Shown: positions 18,729 through 27,557 of the stretch, piece after piece | Layout: the number at the start of each line of letters is the position of its first letter | Numbering within the stretch: position 1 is the first letter of the stretch | Assembly: GCF_900128425.1 (NCBI RefSeq) | Contig: NZ_LT635782.1 | Span: 1,673,777-1,737,776 of the forward strand | Reading direction: 5' to 3' | Length of the DNA: 64,000 bases | Origin: Anaerococcus urinomassiliensis | GTDB taxonomy: Bacteria; Bacillota; Clostridia; Tissierellales; Peptoniphilaceae | Translations under genes and position numbers: made by a program | The notes under the pieces: generated by a model | What the model was told of the DNA's origin: nothing | Database searches by the model: none | Seen by the model: the letters and a program-made list of their open reading frames with translations, nothing else

Positions 18729-18770
18729 GTTAGTAAATTTATTTACTAACTAAACTATATCATATATAAT
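18729..18770 (+). promoter_or_regulatory. Perfect palindromic operator overlapping the ROK-gene promoter
   Basis: GTTAGTAAAT-TT-ATTTACTAAC at 18729-18750 is a perfect 22-bp palindrome. A plausible promoter for the rightward ROK gene is TTTACT (18742-18747), a 17-base spacer and TATAAT (18765-18770), so its -35 box lies within the palindrome. The site also lies about 85 bases before the leftward GH31 start. It is the best candidate for the binding site of the adjacent XylR-like repressor. Confidence 0.7.
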
Positions 18771-18841
18771 AGTATCTGTAAAGTGTTTTTTGCTTTATTT
18801 TGAAAAATTTGTTTAATATAATTATAAGAAACGGAGACATT

Positions 18842-19954
18842 ATGAGAAATGAATATCAAGTTCTAATATTAAATGAACTATTAAATAATATAAAAAAATC
18901 AAGAGTTGATCTATCTAAAGATTTAAAAATAAATAAAACCTCTATTTCATCAAGTGTCAGTAGTCTTATTAATGAGAATTTGATTACTGAGGTTAGTGTT
19001 GGTGAGGCTTCTTCTAAAGGTGGTAGGAGGCCTATAGAGTTAACTTTAAATCATGAGTACGCCTATTTCATCGCTATTGATTTATCTAGAGATTATATAT
19101 CATATTGCATTTGTAATATGAATTTTGATATTAAAAGTTACGATATTAAGAGAATTAATATTAGTAGTGAAAATGTCACTGATGAAATTGGAGAAATCAT
19201 TAGCCAGACTCAAGAAGATTATATAATTGCTGGGGACAATAAGTTAAAGGGAGTTTCTATAGCTATTCATGGAATAGTCAGGGATAATAGAGTAATATTT
19301 ACTCCTAACTATGATATAGATCAAATAGATTTGGTTGCTGAACTGAAAGAGGTCTTCCCTGATATTGATTTTAATTTAATTAATGAGTCCAATGCTGCTG
19401 CCCTATGCGAATATTATATTACGCAAATTGATAATTTGACTACTATAAATGTTGGTAGTGGTGTTGGCTCTGGCATTATAATAGATGGAAAGCTTCACAA
19501 GGGCAATAGAGGTTATGGTGGTGAGATTGGTCATATGATTATCGTACCAGATGGCGAAAGTTGCCATTGTGGTAATAATGGGTGTTTTGAAAGATATTGT
19601 TCGACTTCTGCAGATATTGATTATTATAATACTTTGTCAGATGATAAAATTTCAACATCTAGTGAACTTATAGATAGATATTTTGCTAATGATGAATTTG
19701 CCATAAATACTGTTGAAAGAAATATAAAGTATATGAGTATAGGCATTAATAACATTGTTAAAACTATCGATCCTGCCTGTGTATATATTAATAGTGACTT
19801 GGCTTATAATATTCCTTTTTACCTAAAGAAGGTATCAGAGAATGTAATATCAACTTTTGGCCAACCTATAGCTATTGAAGTATCAAAGTTTAATGATAAA
19901 TCCACTCTCATTGGTTGTATTTATCATTCTATAATTAATTTTTTTGAAAAATAG
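18842..19954 (+). CDS. xylR: ROK-family transcriptional repressor (XylR-like)
   Basis: A 370-residue protein with an N-terminal winged helix-turn-helix (DLKINKTSISSSVSSLINENLI) followed by a ROK sugar-kinase-like domain. That domain has the INVGSGVGSGIII phosphate loop, GGEIGHM and the zinc-binding CHCGNNGCFERYC. The kinase-type N-terminal ATP motif is weak (AIDLSRDYISYCI), as in repressors. The start is ATG 18842 (MRNEYQV) with GGAGA upstream; an ATG at 18800 lacks a ribosome-binding site. It is divergent from the xyloside genes and probably represses them until xylose binds. The inducer is inferred from the neighbours. Confidence 0.88.
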   Translation: MRNEYQVLILNELLNNIKKSRVDLSKDLKINKTSISSSVSSLINENLITEVSVGEASSKGGRRPIELTLNHEYAYFIAIDLSRDYISYCICNMNFDIKSYDIKRINISSENVTDEIGEIISQTQEDYIIAGDNKLKGVSIAIHGIVRDNRVIFTPNYDIDQIDLVAELKEVFPDIDFNLINESNAAALCEYYITQIDNLTTINVGSGVGSGIIIDGKLHKGNRGYGGEIGHMIIVPDGESCHCGNNGCFERYCSTSADIDYYNTLSDDKISTSSELIDRYFANDEFAINTVERNIKYMSIGINNIVKTIDPACVYINSDLAYNIPFYLKKVSENVISTFGQPIAIEVSKFNDKSTLIGCIYHSIINFFEK

Positions 19955-19964
19955 GGTTATAAAT

Positions 19965-20004
19965 GCTGCAGCATGTAAGATTATCTTACATCTGCAGCTT
20001 TTTT
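19965..20004 (+). terminator. Terminator of the ROK regulator gene
   Basis: GCTGCAG and CTGCAGC arms enclose a second stem ATGTAAG/CTTACAT; TTTTTT follows at 19999. The same hairpin may end lacD transcription from the other side, though that side lacks a long T run. Confidence 0.9.
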
Positions 20005-20012
20005 CTTTAGTC

Positions 20013-20999
20013 TTATTCTTCTTCAATCTTATCAAATACTGATGTTGCGGTTTCTTTTATTACTTCGTTTAGGGTTACTATGTTGTCTTTGCCTTCTGTG
20101 TTTAGCCATTCTTTTGCGTCTTCTGCTGATTTGCCGAATACGTCTACTGCGCCTCTCCATGTTGCTCTGCCGCATAGGACGCCGTTGAATGTTGATCCGG
20201 CTTCTTTGGCGAATTTTAGGGTTTCTTTGAATAAGTCTGCGCTTACTCCACCGCTTAGGAAGATGAATGGGATGTTTGTTGCGTCTGATTGGTCTTTGAA
20301 ATATTTAAGGGCTTCATCTCTTGTGTGGAGGATTTCGCCTTCTCCGTAGCCTTCTACAAAGTTCATATTTACTGGTGCTTCTACTTTTAGTACGTCTACC
20401 TTGTATCTTGGATCATCGAATACTTTCATTGATTCGATTACCTTTTTTGGACGTAATTTTGAGTATTCAATTCCTTTGGCATCGTCGATATTGGCATCGT
20501 AGTTTACGATTTCTAGGAAGTATGGAAGTCCAAGCGCTTCGCATTCATAACCTACTCTTTCTACCCAAGCTTTTTTGATGTCGTTGATTTCTTCACTTTC
20601 GTCTATGTCGTAGTATAGTAGGACTTTTACTGCGTTTGCGCCCATTTCTTTGATTCTTAGTCCTGATACGAAGTTTATTAGTCTTGGTAGTCTGCCTTCT
20701 TCATATTCGTCATAGCCTGTTTGTTCATATGACATGATTAGGCCAGCATTTTTATCTTTTGCTTCTACTCCCTTCATGCCATAGATTGGGTCTAGCAATA
20801 TTGATGATGAGTACTTTGTAAGTTCGCTTGATACTAATTCTTTGAATTTGCCGATTCCTTCGACATTGTTTAATTCTGGGTTTGCTTTTCCCATCATTTT
20901 TTCCATTGATCCACGTTGGTCAATGGCAAGGGCAGCTATTGCTCCTTCTTCGTTTACTAGTTGTTTGAGATTTTCGTATTTTTCGTGAGATACTTTCAT
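20013..20999 (-). CDS. lacD: Tagatose 1,6-diphosphate aldolase
   Basis: A 328-residue class I aldolase of the LacD family. It cleaves tagatose 1,6-bisphosphate to dihydroxyacetone phosphate and glyceraldehyde 3-phosphate. The family N-terminus AIAALAIDQRGSMEKMM, the probable Schiff-base region VDVLKVEAPVN, and FIFLSGGVSADLF with GVLCGRATWRGAV are all present. It shares one base with the lacC stop (TAATG) and has GGAGG upstream. It is the terminal gene of agaS-nagA-lacC-lacD. Base composition and codon use in the gene look unusually strong, consistent with high expression. Confidence 0.97.
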   Translation of the reverse strand: MKVSHEKYENLKQLVNEEGAIAALAIDQRGSMEKMMGKANPELNNVEGIGKFKELVSSELTKYSSSILLDPIYGMKGVEAKDKNAGLIMSYEQTGYDEYEEGRLPRLINFVSGLRIKEMGANAVKVLLYYDIDESEEINDIKKAWVERVGYECEALGLPYFLEIVNYDANIDDAKGIEYSKLRPKKVIESMKVFDDPRYKVDVLKVEAPVNMNFVEGYGEGEILHTRDEALKYFKDQSDATNIPFIFLSGGVSADLFKETLKFAKEAGSTFNGVLCGRATWRGAVDVFGKSAEDAKEWLNTEGKDNIVTLNEVIKETATSVFDKIEEE

Positions 21000-21925
21000 T
21001 ATATTTCCTCCACTTTTATTTGATCAAAGTACTTTACAAAGTCGTCCATATTTATTGTTGCTGTTTGTGGATTTAGGACATTTAGCAGACCACAAGTCAT
21101 GCTTGTTTTTATGACATCTACATCAGACATTTGTTTTTCAATAGCATACAAAGCCCCAGCTACAGATGAGTCCCCACTTCCTACTGGGTTAATGGCTTCT
21201 ACTACTGGAACTGATGCTTTGTAAAGTTTATCTTTAATTTTTACAACAGCCCCATCTTTGCCAAGGGAAACTATTATAGTGTTGATTGATTTAAAAGGTT
21301 CATCAAACAATACTTCATTTAGATTATCTTTGTTGACTTCAAATCCAAGTACATCACTTAATTCTGTTTCATTAGGCTTGATCAAATCAGGTTTTATGTC
21401 AGATTTGATTACTGATTCAAGAGTCTTGCCAGATGTATCAACGGATATAAATTTATTATTATCTTTTGCGTATTTTATAATTGTTTGATAAAAATCTACA
21501 TCAAGACCCTTTGGAAGTGATCCCGAAATATTTAAAATGTCACATCCATCTGTAATTTTATCAAGGCTTGCTATAAATTTATCTTTTTCTTCTTGTGTAA
21601 TCTCTGGCCCTTTTTCTAGGATTTCTGTTTGCTTTCCTTCATGTAGGATTGCAATACAATTTCTTGTGGCACCTTCAATTTCAACAAATCTAGCTTCTTG
21701 GCCTTTTTCTGCAAGAGTTTCTTTGATAAACTCTCCTAAAGCACCACCGATAAAGCCAGAATGAGCTACATCTGCTCCAAGAGTTTGTAAGACATTTCCG
21801 ACATTTAAACCTTTGCCACCTGCAGTTTTTAAAACTTTTTCAGTCCTGCTAACTCCATCGATATTCAGTTGATCTAGTTGGTAAGAAATATCTACCGATG
21901 GATTTGCTGTGATTGTTAAAATCAT
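20999..21925 (-). CDS. lacC: Tagatose-6-phosphate kinase (PfkB family)
   Basis: A 308-residue PfkB-type kinase. It phosphorylates tagatose 6-phosphate at C1. ITANPSVDISYQL opens the protein, AGGKGLNVGNVLQTLG is the PfkB signature 1, and NPVGSGDSSVAGAL holds the catalytic aspartate. The ATG at 21925 overlaps the nagA stop by four bases (ATGA) and is preferred; a GTG six bases upstream is also in frame. 1-Phosphofructokinase has a very similar sequence, but the neighbouring lacD makes the tagatose role likely. Confidence 0.93.
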   Translation of the reverse strand: MILTITANPSVDISYQLDQLNIDGVSRTEKVLKTAGGKGLNVGNVLQTLGADVAHSGFIGGALGEFIKETLAEKGQEARFVEIEGATRNCIAILHEGKQTEILEKGPEITQEEKDKFIASLDKITDGCDILNISGSLPKGLDVDFYQTIIKYAKDNNKFISVDTSGKTLESVIKSDIKPDLIKPNETELSDVLGFEVNKDNLNEVLFDEPFKSINTIIVSLGKDGAVVKIKDKLYKASVPVVEAINPVGSGDSSVAGALYAIEKQMSDVDVIKTSMTCGLLNVLNPQTATINMDDFVKYFDQIKVEEI

Positions 21926-23049
21926 GCCCACGCCTTATTTCCGTCGATGTATGTTGCTTTTAGTTCCAAATCTTCGTCTAAAACTATAAAGTCAGCAGTA
22001 TATCCTATTTTTAGTTTGCCACAAACATCATCTATGCCAACAGATTTGGCAGGGATCAGGCTTGCCATTTGGATGGCTTCAAATACATCGGCAATGTCCC
22101 AATCAACAACATTTTTAACTGCATCTTTAAGTTTTAGAATTGATCCAGCAAGAGATCCGCCCTCTTTTAGTCTTGCAGTACCATCTTTAACAATTACATC
22201 GTATTCGCCAAGTTTGTAGTCGCCTTCAGCCATACCACCTGCTGCCATACAATCTGTGATAAGGGCAATGTGATCACGACCTTTGACATTCATCAATATA
22301 TTGGCAGAAACTGGATTTACGTGGTGGCCATCGCAAATAAGCTCGCTTATGGCTTCTGAATTCATAGCAGCTCCAACCATTCCAGGATTTCTGTGGTGAA
22401 GACCACTCATGCCATTATAGGTGTGGACAAAAATATTTGCTCCAGCATCAACCGCATCAATAGCCACATCATAGGAAGCATCAGAGTGGCCAAGGGCAAC
22501 GTATACGCCCATAGCATTTGCCTTTTTGATGAAGTCAGTTACTCCTTCTCTTTCTGGAGCAATGGCGATTTTATTAACCAAACCATTTGATAAATCTTTC
22601 CATTTTTTAAGTTTTTCTATATCTGGATCTGACATATATTTGTCATTTTGGGCACCCTTATATTTCTCTGTGAAAAATGGGCCTTCAAGGAAGACTCCTC
22701 TTATTTTGGCACCCTCGGCTTCTTTGTATTCCTCGCCAATTACCCTACAAGCTTCATTAAGTCTATCTGTAGAATCTGTAAGGGTAGTTGGTAAAAAGCT
22801 TGTAACTCCAGTTTCAAGTAGACCCTTAGAAATAATATTTAAGGCACCAGGCTTAGCATTCATAATATCTTCGCCATGGTAGCCATGAATGTGAGTATCT
22901 ACAAGACCAGGAGCAATGATTTCTCCCAGGTCTTCGTACTCTTCTGGTTCATTTTTAGAAAATGACTTAATAACGCCATCTTCAACTTCCATAAAATAGT
23001 CTTTCAAGACTTCATCTTCTAAAATAATATATTTAGCTTTATAAAACAT
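21922..23049 (-). CDS. nagA: N-acetylglucosamine/galactosamine-6-phosphate deacetylase
   Basis: A 375-residue amidohydrolase. It removes acetate from N-acetylhexosamine 6-phosphates. The metal-binding VDTHIHGYHG, the LEGPF glutamate block FLEGPFFTEKYKGAQ, ALGHSDA, and catalytic-aspartate region ALITDCMAAGG are all visible. It lies 20 bases after agaS and overlaps lacC, so the product hexosamine 6-phosphate is passed to AgaS. The pairing suggests N-acetylgalactosamine 6-phosphate as substrate (AgaA role), but sequence cannot separate this from the GlcNAc enzyme. Confidence 0.94.
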   Translation of the reverse strand: MFYKAKYIILEDEVLKDYFMEVEDGVIKSFSKNEPEEYEDLGEIIAPGLVDTHIHGYHGEDIMNAKPGALNIISKGLLETGVTSFLPTTLTDSTDRLNEACRVIGEEYKEAEGAKIRGVFLEGPFFTEKYKGAQNDKYMSDPDIEKLKKWKDLSNGLVNKIAIAPEREGVTDFIKKANAMGVYVALGHSDASYDVAIDAVDAGANIFVHTYNGMSGLHHRNPGMVGAAMNSEAISELICDGHHVNPVSANILMNVKGRDHIALITDCMAAGGMAEGDYKLGEYDVIVKDGTARLKEGGSLAGSILKLKDAVKNVVDWDIADVFEAIQMASLIPAKSVGIDDVCGKLKIGYTADFIVLDEDLELKATYIDGNKAWA

Positions 23050-23069
23050 ATTTCCTCCAAAGCTTTTTC

Positions 23070-24203
23070 TTAAGCATTATAAGGGTGGATTATTACGCCC
23101 TTTACAACCCTGTTAACTGTTCCAGATTTTGATGGATTGTCTGGTGTGTTTCCAATTCTGAGACTAGTAATAAGACTTATAAGTTGGCCAACAATAATAT
23201 ATGGTAAAGCAAGGTATGCATCATTATAAACATTATTTTCGTAAACTAATTTTTCAAAATCACCTTCTATATCTGTATTGGCAAGTGCAATAATCTTTTT
23301 AGCTATTTTATCAGCAGCTGTTTCATTTAATATATCAAGGTCATAATCTTTTGTATAATCATTTGATGAAATAAATGAAACTATTAATGTTTTATCATTT
23401 ACAAATGATTTTGGACCATGTCTAAAGCCCATTGATGATTCATATAAACTTGCAACTTCTCCAGCTGTAAGTTCTAAGACCTTTAGTCTTGCTTCATTTG
23501 TTAGTTTGTAAAGAGGACCAGAACCTAAATAGATTATTCTATCAAAATCAAAATCTATCAATTCTTCAATTTTACCTGCATCATCCAAGATTTCTCTTGC
23601 TGTATTAGAAAGTTCTCCTACAAGTTCCTTCTTATCATTTCTATCGTCAAAGATTAAAAGAGCAGATAAAAGCATGCATGTAAATGAACTTGTCATAGCA
23701 AATCCCTTGTCATTTGTGCCTTCTGGTTCTATAAATACAAATGATTTTTCATCATCGGCAAGCTTTAGTGCAAGTTTTCCATCAGGAGCACAAGTTAGGG
23801 CAAGATTATAAAAATCATCTACAAGCTGATCTCCAAGTTCAACTGCTGCAAGGGATTCTGGAGAGTTTCCACTTCTTGCAAAAGAAACTAAAAGAGTCTT
23901 TTGGTTTTTATTAAAGTGTAGGTATGGAGCGGAAACAAGATCAGTTGTTGCTATACTTTCAAACTGGTATTTGCCGTTATTTTTCAAATATTCACTAGCA
24001 ACATTGCCCACATATTCACTTGTACCGGCACCTGTAAAAATAACTCTTACATCATCACCTAGTTTAGCTAAAAACTCATCTATTTTCGCTTTTCTTTCTT
24101 CATATAAATCATAAACTTTGAGCCATTTTTCCCCTTGAGAGAAAATTTCGCTATAAGTATTAATCGCATCGTTAGCTTTTATATATTCTGAATCTAAATA
24201 CAT
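23070..24203 (-). CDS. agaS: AgaS-type SIS-domain galactosamine-6-phosphate deaminase/isomerase
   Basis: A 377-residue protein with two SIS sugar-phosphate domains. The first has VIFTGAGTSEYVGN at about 54-67 and SFARSGNSPESLA; the second has IIYLGSGPLYKLTNEA and ESSMGFRHGPKSFVN. AgaS enzymes convert galactosamine 6-phosphate to tagatose 6-phosphate and ammonia. The downstream nagA, lacC and lacD carry out the steps on either side. The start has a clear ribosome-binding site (GAGGAGG). The resemblance to the isomerase part of GlmS is family-wide; context decides the assignment. Confidence 0.93.
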   Translation of the reverse strand: MYLDSEYIKANDAINTYSEIFSQGEKWLKVYDLYEERKAKIDEFLAKLGDDVRVIFTGAGTSEYVGNVASEYLKNNGKYQFESIATTDLVSAPYLHFNKNQKTLLVSFARSGNSPESLAAVELGDQLVDDFYNLALTCAPDGKLALKLADDEKSFVFIEPEGTNDKGFAMTSSFTCMLLSALLIFDDRNDKKELVGELSNTAREILDDAGKIEELIDFDFDRIIYLGSGPLYKLTNEARLKVLELTAGEVASLYESSMGFRHGPKSFVNDKTLIVSFISSNDYTKDYDLDILNETAADKIAKKIIALANTDIEGDFEKLVYENNVYNDAYLALPYIIVGQLISLITSLRIGNTPDNPSKSGTVNRVVKGVIIHPYNA

Positions 24204-24303
24204 TATTCCTCCTCATAAATTAGAAAGATTTATTTTACCTCTATTTTAATCTTACCAATTTTCATAAATCATTAAAGATTACTTTTGCATCAACTAATCA
24301 AAT

Positions 24304-25557
24304 TCAATTATCCAAGCCACTTATAAATTCATCCATATTTATAAGTTTCTTCTTTTTTCTGCTTTGTTCAGCAGCAAAGCACATCAAATGGCTCATAACT
24401 GATTCGCTGGCACCTGTTTTTATCTTGTCCTTATCCCCTGATATGTCTTCCATGAAAGCTTTGATTATTGCTGCATCGCCTCCACCATGGCCACCATTCA
24501 TCTCTTGAACTTTGATAACTCTTTCTTCGCTTGATCCGAATGTTTTGATGATAATTTCTTTTTCATGGTCATCTGCAATTATTTCGCCTTTAGTACCTTG
24601 AATTTTGATATTTCTATGAACGTTTTTAGCAAAGGCAGAAAGGTTAAATACAGCAGTCACATCATCTTCAAATTCGATTGTAGTTGCTTGGTGGTCGCAA
24701 ACAGTATTATCACATACCCATACACATCTACCATAAGGACCATTTTCTAAGGCTTCTATTAGACCCTCTTCTGTAAGACTTGGATCTACAAGGTTTCTCC
24801 AGCCATAGCCTCTATAACCCTGTCTATAGAAGTTTTTAGTTGAATAGATACATTCATCTTGGTATTTACAAGATAGGCATCTATCACTTGCTCCTTCTGG
24901 TTGGTTTTCGTGAACAAAATATGTTAAATTTCCAACAGATGATATACTCTTTGGCTTAAGTCCTAAGAAATAAAGTAAAATATCCATGTCATGACATGAT
25001 TTTTGAAGAATTAAAGGAGAAGATTCTTCTTCATTTCTCCAATTACCTCTTACAAAGGAATGAGCAAAGTGGAAATATCCAATATTTTCATTGTGGTTGA
25101 TATTTATAACTTTGCCGATTGCTCCACTGTCAAGGACTTCTTTTATCTTAGTATAAAATGGTGCATATCTAAGCACGTGGCAGATCATAAATACATTGTC
25201 TTTTGCCTCAGCTTTTTTGGCTATATTAAATACCTCATCAGCATTTGGACTTATAGGTTTTTCTAGCAATATATCAACATCATAATCCAATGCTTTCATA
25301 GTAATGTCATAGTGTTGTCTATCATATGTAGCTATAACCAAGGCATCCACAAATTTTTCTTGATCCATTTTCTTGAAGAAATCATCTGCATTATCAAAAA
25401 GATACTCTGGATCAATTCCAAATTCTTCGCCAGTAAGTTCTAGTTTCTTTTGATTCCACTATACTGCAGCTACTATCTCAACTTCTGCGTATTTATCAAG
25501 TTCTCTAGCGTATGCGATCCTTCCTCTCTCGCCCGCTCCTATAATTCCAACTTTCAT
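24304..25557 (-). pseudogene. Gfo/Idh/MocA-family oxidoreductase with an in-frame TAG
   Basis: An open frame from ATG 25557 (MKVGIIGAGERGR, the Rossmann dinucleotide motif, with AGAGGAC seven bases upstream) to 24304 contains one TAG at 25459-25461, codon 33. The frame is otherwise intact over 417 codons. The later part has ILLEKPIS with the family lysine, SCHDMDILLYFLG, a CxxC-like CLSCKYQDEC, and MNGGHGGGDAAII. Without readthrough only a fragment starting within the NAD domain (ATG 25368) could be made. It sits between agaR and agaS in the same direction. Substrate unknown; an inositol, sugar or glycoside-processing role is possible. Confidence 0.8.
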
Positions 25558-25588
25558 GATTAGTGTCCTCTGCTAAATATGGTTTTAC

Positions 25589-26338
25589 TCATTTTATGAC
25601 CCTAGTATATTTGGAAAGAAATTTGAAATCATTTTTAGAAATCCTATCATCAGTGATGACGCTTACATCTTCTAGCTTGTAAAATGCATAGAAGTCCTCG
25701 ATGCCGATTTTGCTTGAGTCTGCTACTATGAATTTTTCTGATGCATTGTCCAAAATTATTTTTTGCAAGAAACCCTCGTCTTCGTTGTAGGCAAAGGCGT
25801 TGTTTTGGCTTATGCCGTTAACACCTATGAAGGCTTTTTGGAAGCGCAAATCTTTTATCATATCTATGGCAAGGGGACCTACGAAGGCTCCTGTGATTTT
25901 TCGATACTTTCCTCCTATTAGCCTAACATTCAGGGAGTCTATCTTGATGAGCTCATTGAATAAGTATAGGGAGTTGGTAAATATGGTTAGGTGTTTGCTT
26001 ATGATATATTCTGAGACATATTCCATGGTTGTCCCAGGTCCCATAAAAATTATTTCGTCATCTTCTAGAATTTCTGAAATTTTTTTGGAGATGTATTTTT
26101 TTTGATTGATATTTTTTTGTTTCTTTTCAGTGTTTGAGTACTCGATATTTGATAGGTTTCTAACTTTCTTTGCCCCTCCATGAATACGTTTTAATAGACC
26201 TTTTTCTTCAAGCTCCTTAAGATCTCTACGTATGGTCATTTCAGTAACATTTAATGCTTTAGTAAGTCCTGAAACTTCTATTATATTTTCATCATTTACA
26301 AGCTCAATAATTAGATCTTGTCTTTCATCTTTTAACAT
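25589..26338 (-). CDS. DeoR-family transcriptional regulator (AgaR/LacR-like)
   Basis: A 249-residue DeoR-type repressor. The N-terminal helix-turn-helix reads VSGLTKALNVTEMTIRRDLK followed by LEEKGLLKRIHGGA. The C-terminal DeoRC sensor domain has FMGPGTTMEYVSEYI and KAFIGVNGISQNNAFAYNEDEG, where sugar phosphates bind. It lies downstream of lacA-lacB and 31 bases before the oxidoreductase start, all on the same strand. It probably controls the galactosamine/tagatose genes; tagatose 6-phosphate is a reasonable effector by analogy with LacR. Three TTTGTTTAT repeats before lacA are candidate operators. Confidence 0.87.
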   Translation of the reverse strand: MLKDERQDLIIELVNDENIIEVSGLTKALNVTEMTIRRDLKELEEKGLLKRIHGGAKKVRNLSNIEYSNTEKKQKNINQKKYISKKISEILEDDEIIFMGPGTTMEYVSEYIISKHLTIFTNSLYLFNELIKIDSLNVRLIGGKYRKITGAFVGPLAIDMIKDLRFQKAFIGVNGISQNNAFAYNEDEGFLQKIILDNASEKFIVADSSKIGIEDFYAFYKLEDVSVITDDRISKNDFKFLSKYTRVIK

Positions 26339-26376
26339 TTGTCATCCTAAGAGTATATTGTTTTTTATATTTTTAA

Positions 26377-26402
26377 ATAGCGCCAATATTTATTGACGCT
26401 AT
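26377..26402 (-). terminator. Probable terminator after lacB
   Basis: ATAGCG (26377-26382) pairs with CGCTAT (26397-26402), and the loop also contains CAATA/TATTG pairing. The stem is followed on the minus strand by TTTAAAAATAT, a weak T run, four bases past the lacB stop. Confidence 0.55.
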
Positions 26403-26405
26403 CTT

Positions 26406-26936
26406 TTAATCGTGGTATTCGCCTCTATCCCATTTTTCTATGAATTCGTCAAAGAATTCCTTGTTACAGAATTGAGTTTCTTTGTCTTCGCCTTGCTCTT
26501 CTTCTATGGCCATTAGCTTTTCGATTAGCTTTTTGTTTGTTTCTGTTTGTTTGTATTCAGCTGCTATAAATCTATCCACTATTTCGCAAGCTAAGTCTCT
26601 TCCTACTATCATGCCACCTATGCCTATGACATTGGCGTTTAGTTCTTCTTTGGCATAGACTGCTGTTGCGCAATCTCTTACTAGGGCACATCTTGTTCCA
26701 AAGGCCTTGTTTACTGCTGTTGTGATTCCTACGCCTGTACCGCAAAGTACTACTCCTAGGTCACATTCGCCGCTTGCTACTAATTCTCCAACTCTTTTGC
26801 CGAAAATTGGATAGTGGGTTCTAGTGTTATCGTATGTTCCTACATCTACCACCTCATGACCATTTGCTTTTAGGTGGTCTGATATTTGCATTTTTAAGTG
26901 TGTTACTATGTGGTCACATCCTAAGGCTATTTTCAT
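26406..26936 (-). CDS. lacB: Galactose-6-phosphate isomerase subunit LacB
   Basis: A 176-residue RpiB/LacAB-fold protein. With LacA it isomerises galactose 6-phosphate to tagatose 6-phosphate. [10 protein letters not shown] holds histidine 9, and [12 protein letters not shown] carries the catalytic-type cysteine 65. [26 protein letters not shown] is also family-typical. It follows lacA by 11 bases. Because LacAB acts on galactose 6-phosphate and not on galactosamine, its presence means this locus also processes galactose phosphorylated at C6. Confidence 0.95.
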   Translation of the reverse strand: MKIALGCDHIVTHLKMQISDHLKANGHEVVDVGTYDNTRTHYPIFGKRVGELVASGECDLGVVLCGTGVGITTAVNKAFGTRCALVRDCATAVYAKEELNANVIGIGGMIVGRDLACEIVDRFIAAEYKQTETNKKLIEKLMAIEEEQGEDKETQFCNKEFFDEFIEKWDRGEYHD

Positions 26937-26947
26937 ATTTTCCCCTC

Positions 26948-27400
26948 CTATAGCATTTTGTTAAGCATGTCTATTCTGATTTGGTGGCGTCCACCATCAT
27001 AGCCATGGCTTAAGAAATCTCTGATACATGATTTTGCAAGCTCTTCACCTACGATTCCTGATCCTAGGCATAATACTCTTGCTCCATTGTGGCGTTTGGT
27101 CATAAGTGAGCTTCTCTCGTCGCTTACTTCTGCGGCAATCATTCCCTTGTGTTTGGTTGCCGCCATATATGAGCCTGCACCGTATTTGTCGATTAGGATT
27201 CCTACTGATGCATCATCTGATCCGCTTGTTAGCATGCCATCTACTTCTAGGAGTTTTTGGCAAACAGCCTTGGCGCTGTCAACAAAATCAAAGCCTTCTT
27301 GGGTTAAATCTTCGATTTCATATCCAAGATTTTTTACTTCTTCGATTAAGCTTTCTTTTAGCATTAATCCATCTTTGTCTGAAGAAATATATACTTTCAA
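26948..27400 (-). CDS. lacA: Galactose-6-phosphate isomerase subunit LacA
   Basis: A 150-residue LacA subunit. The N-terminus [18 protein letters not shown] matches the RpiB fold, but the position of the catalytic cysteine is a serine (LTSGSDDAS), as expected for the LacA partner that depends on LacB. It is the first gene after a promoter region that contains three TTTGTTTAT repeats, and has GGGAGG upstream of its ATG. The protein is slightly longer than the usual ~142 residues because of a C-terminal extension. Confidence 0.94.
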   Translation of the reverse strand: MKVYISSDKDGLMLKESLIEEVKNLGYEIEDLTQEGFDFVDSAKAVCQKLLEVDGMLTSGSDDASVGILIDKYGAGSYMAATKHKGMIAAEVSDERSSLMTKRHNGARVLCLGSGIVGEELAKSCIRDFLSHGYDGGRHQIRIDMLNKML

Positions 27401-27412
27401 ATTTTCCTCCCT

Positions 27413-27451
27413 TTTGTTTATAAATGTTTGTTTATTTTCTTATTTGTTTAT
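27413..27451 (-). promoter_or_regulatory. Three TTTGTTTAT repeats before lacA, candidate DeoR operators
   Basis: TTTGTTTAT occurs at 27413-27421, 27427-27435 and 27443-27451, spaced 14 and 16 bases apart. They read ATAAACAAA on the lacA strand and end just before its ribosome-binding site. Arrays of TTTG-type repeats are common targets of DeoR-family repressors; the adjacent regulator at 25589 is the candidate protein. Low-complexity AT sequence could also produce this by chance. Confidence 0.45.
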
Positions 27452-27499
27452 ATTGTATTAGCCTACCTTCCTAAAGTCAATCGATTTTGCTAAAGATAT

Positions 27500-27540
27500 T
27501 AAAAAAACTAGCTGAGAAGGTATTAGCTTCTAAGCTAGTT
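27500..27540 (-). terminator. Terminator after the sugar kinase
   Basis: AACTAGCT (27506-27513) pairs with AGCTAGTT (27533-27540), extended by GAGAAG/CTTCT. On the minus strand TTTTTTTAAT follows. It separates the mgl/fucosidase/kinase unit from lacA-lacB. Confidence 0.88.
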
Positions 27541-27557
27541 AATTTTTTGATAAAATA

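Noticed and set aside
25459..25461. Pyrrolysine or other recoded TAG in the oxidoreductase
   Set aside because: No pyl genes or downstream signal are visible and other genes here end freely with TAG; a nonsense mutation or sequencing error is simpler.
24304..25557. GH109-type glycosidase instead of an oxidoreductase
   Set aside because: GH109 enzymes share the fold, and the neighbourhood would fit, but no diagnostic glycosidase residues or secretion signal could be confirmed by eye.
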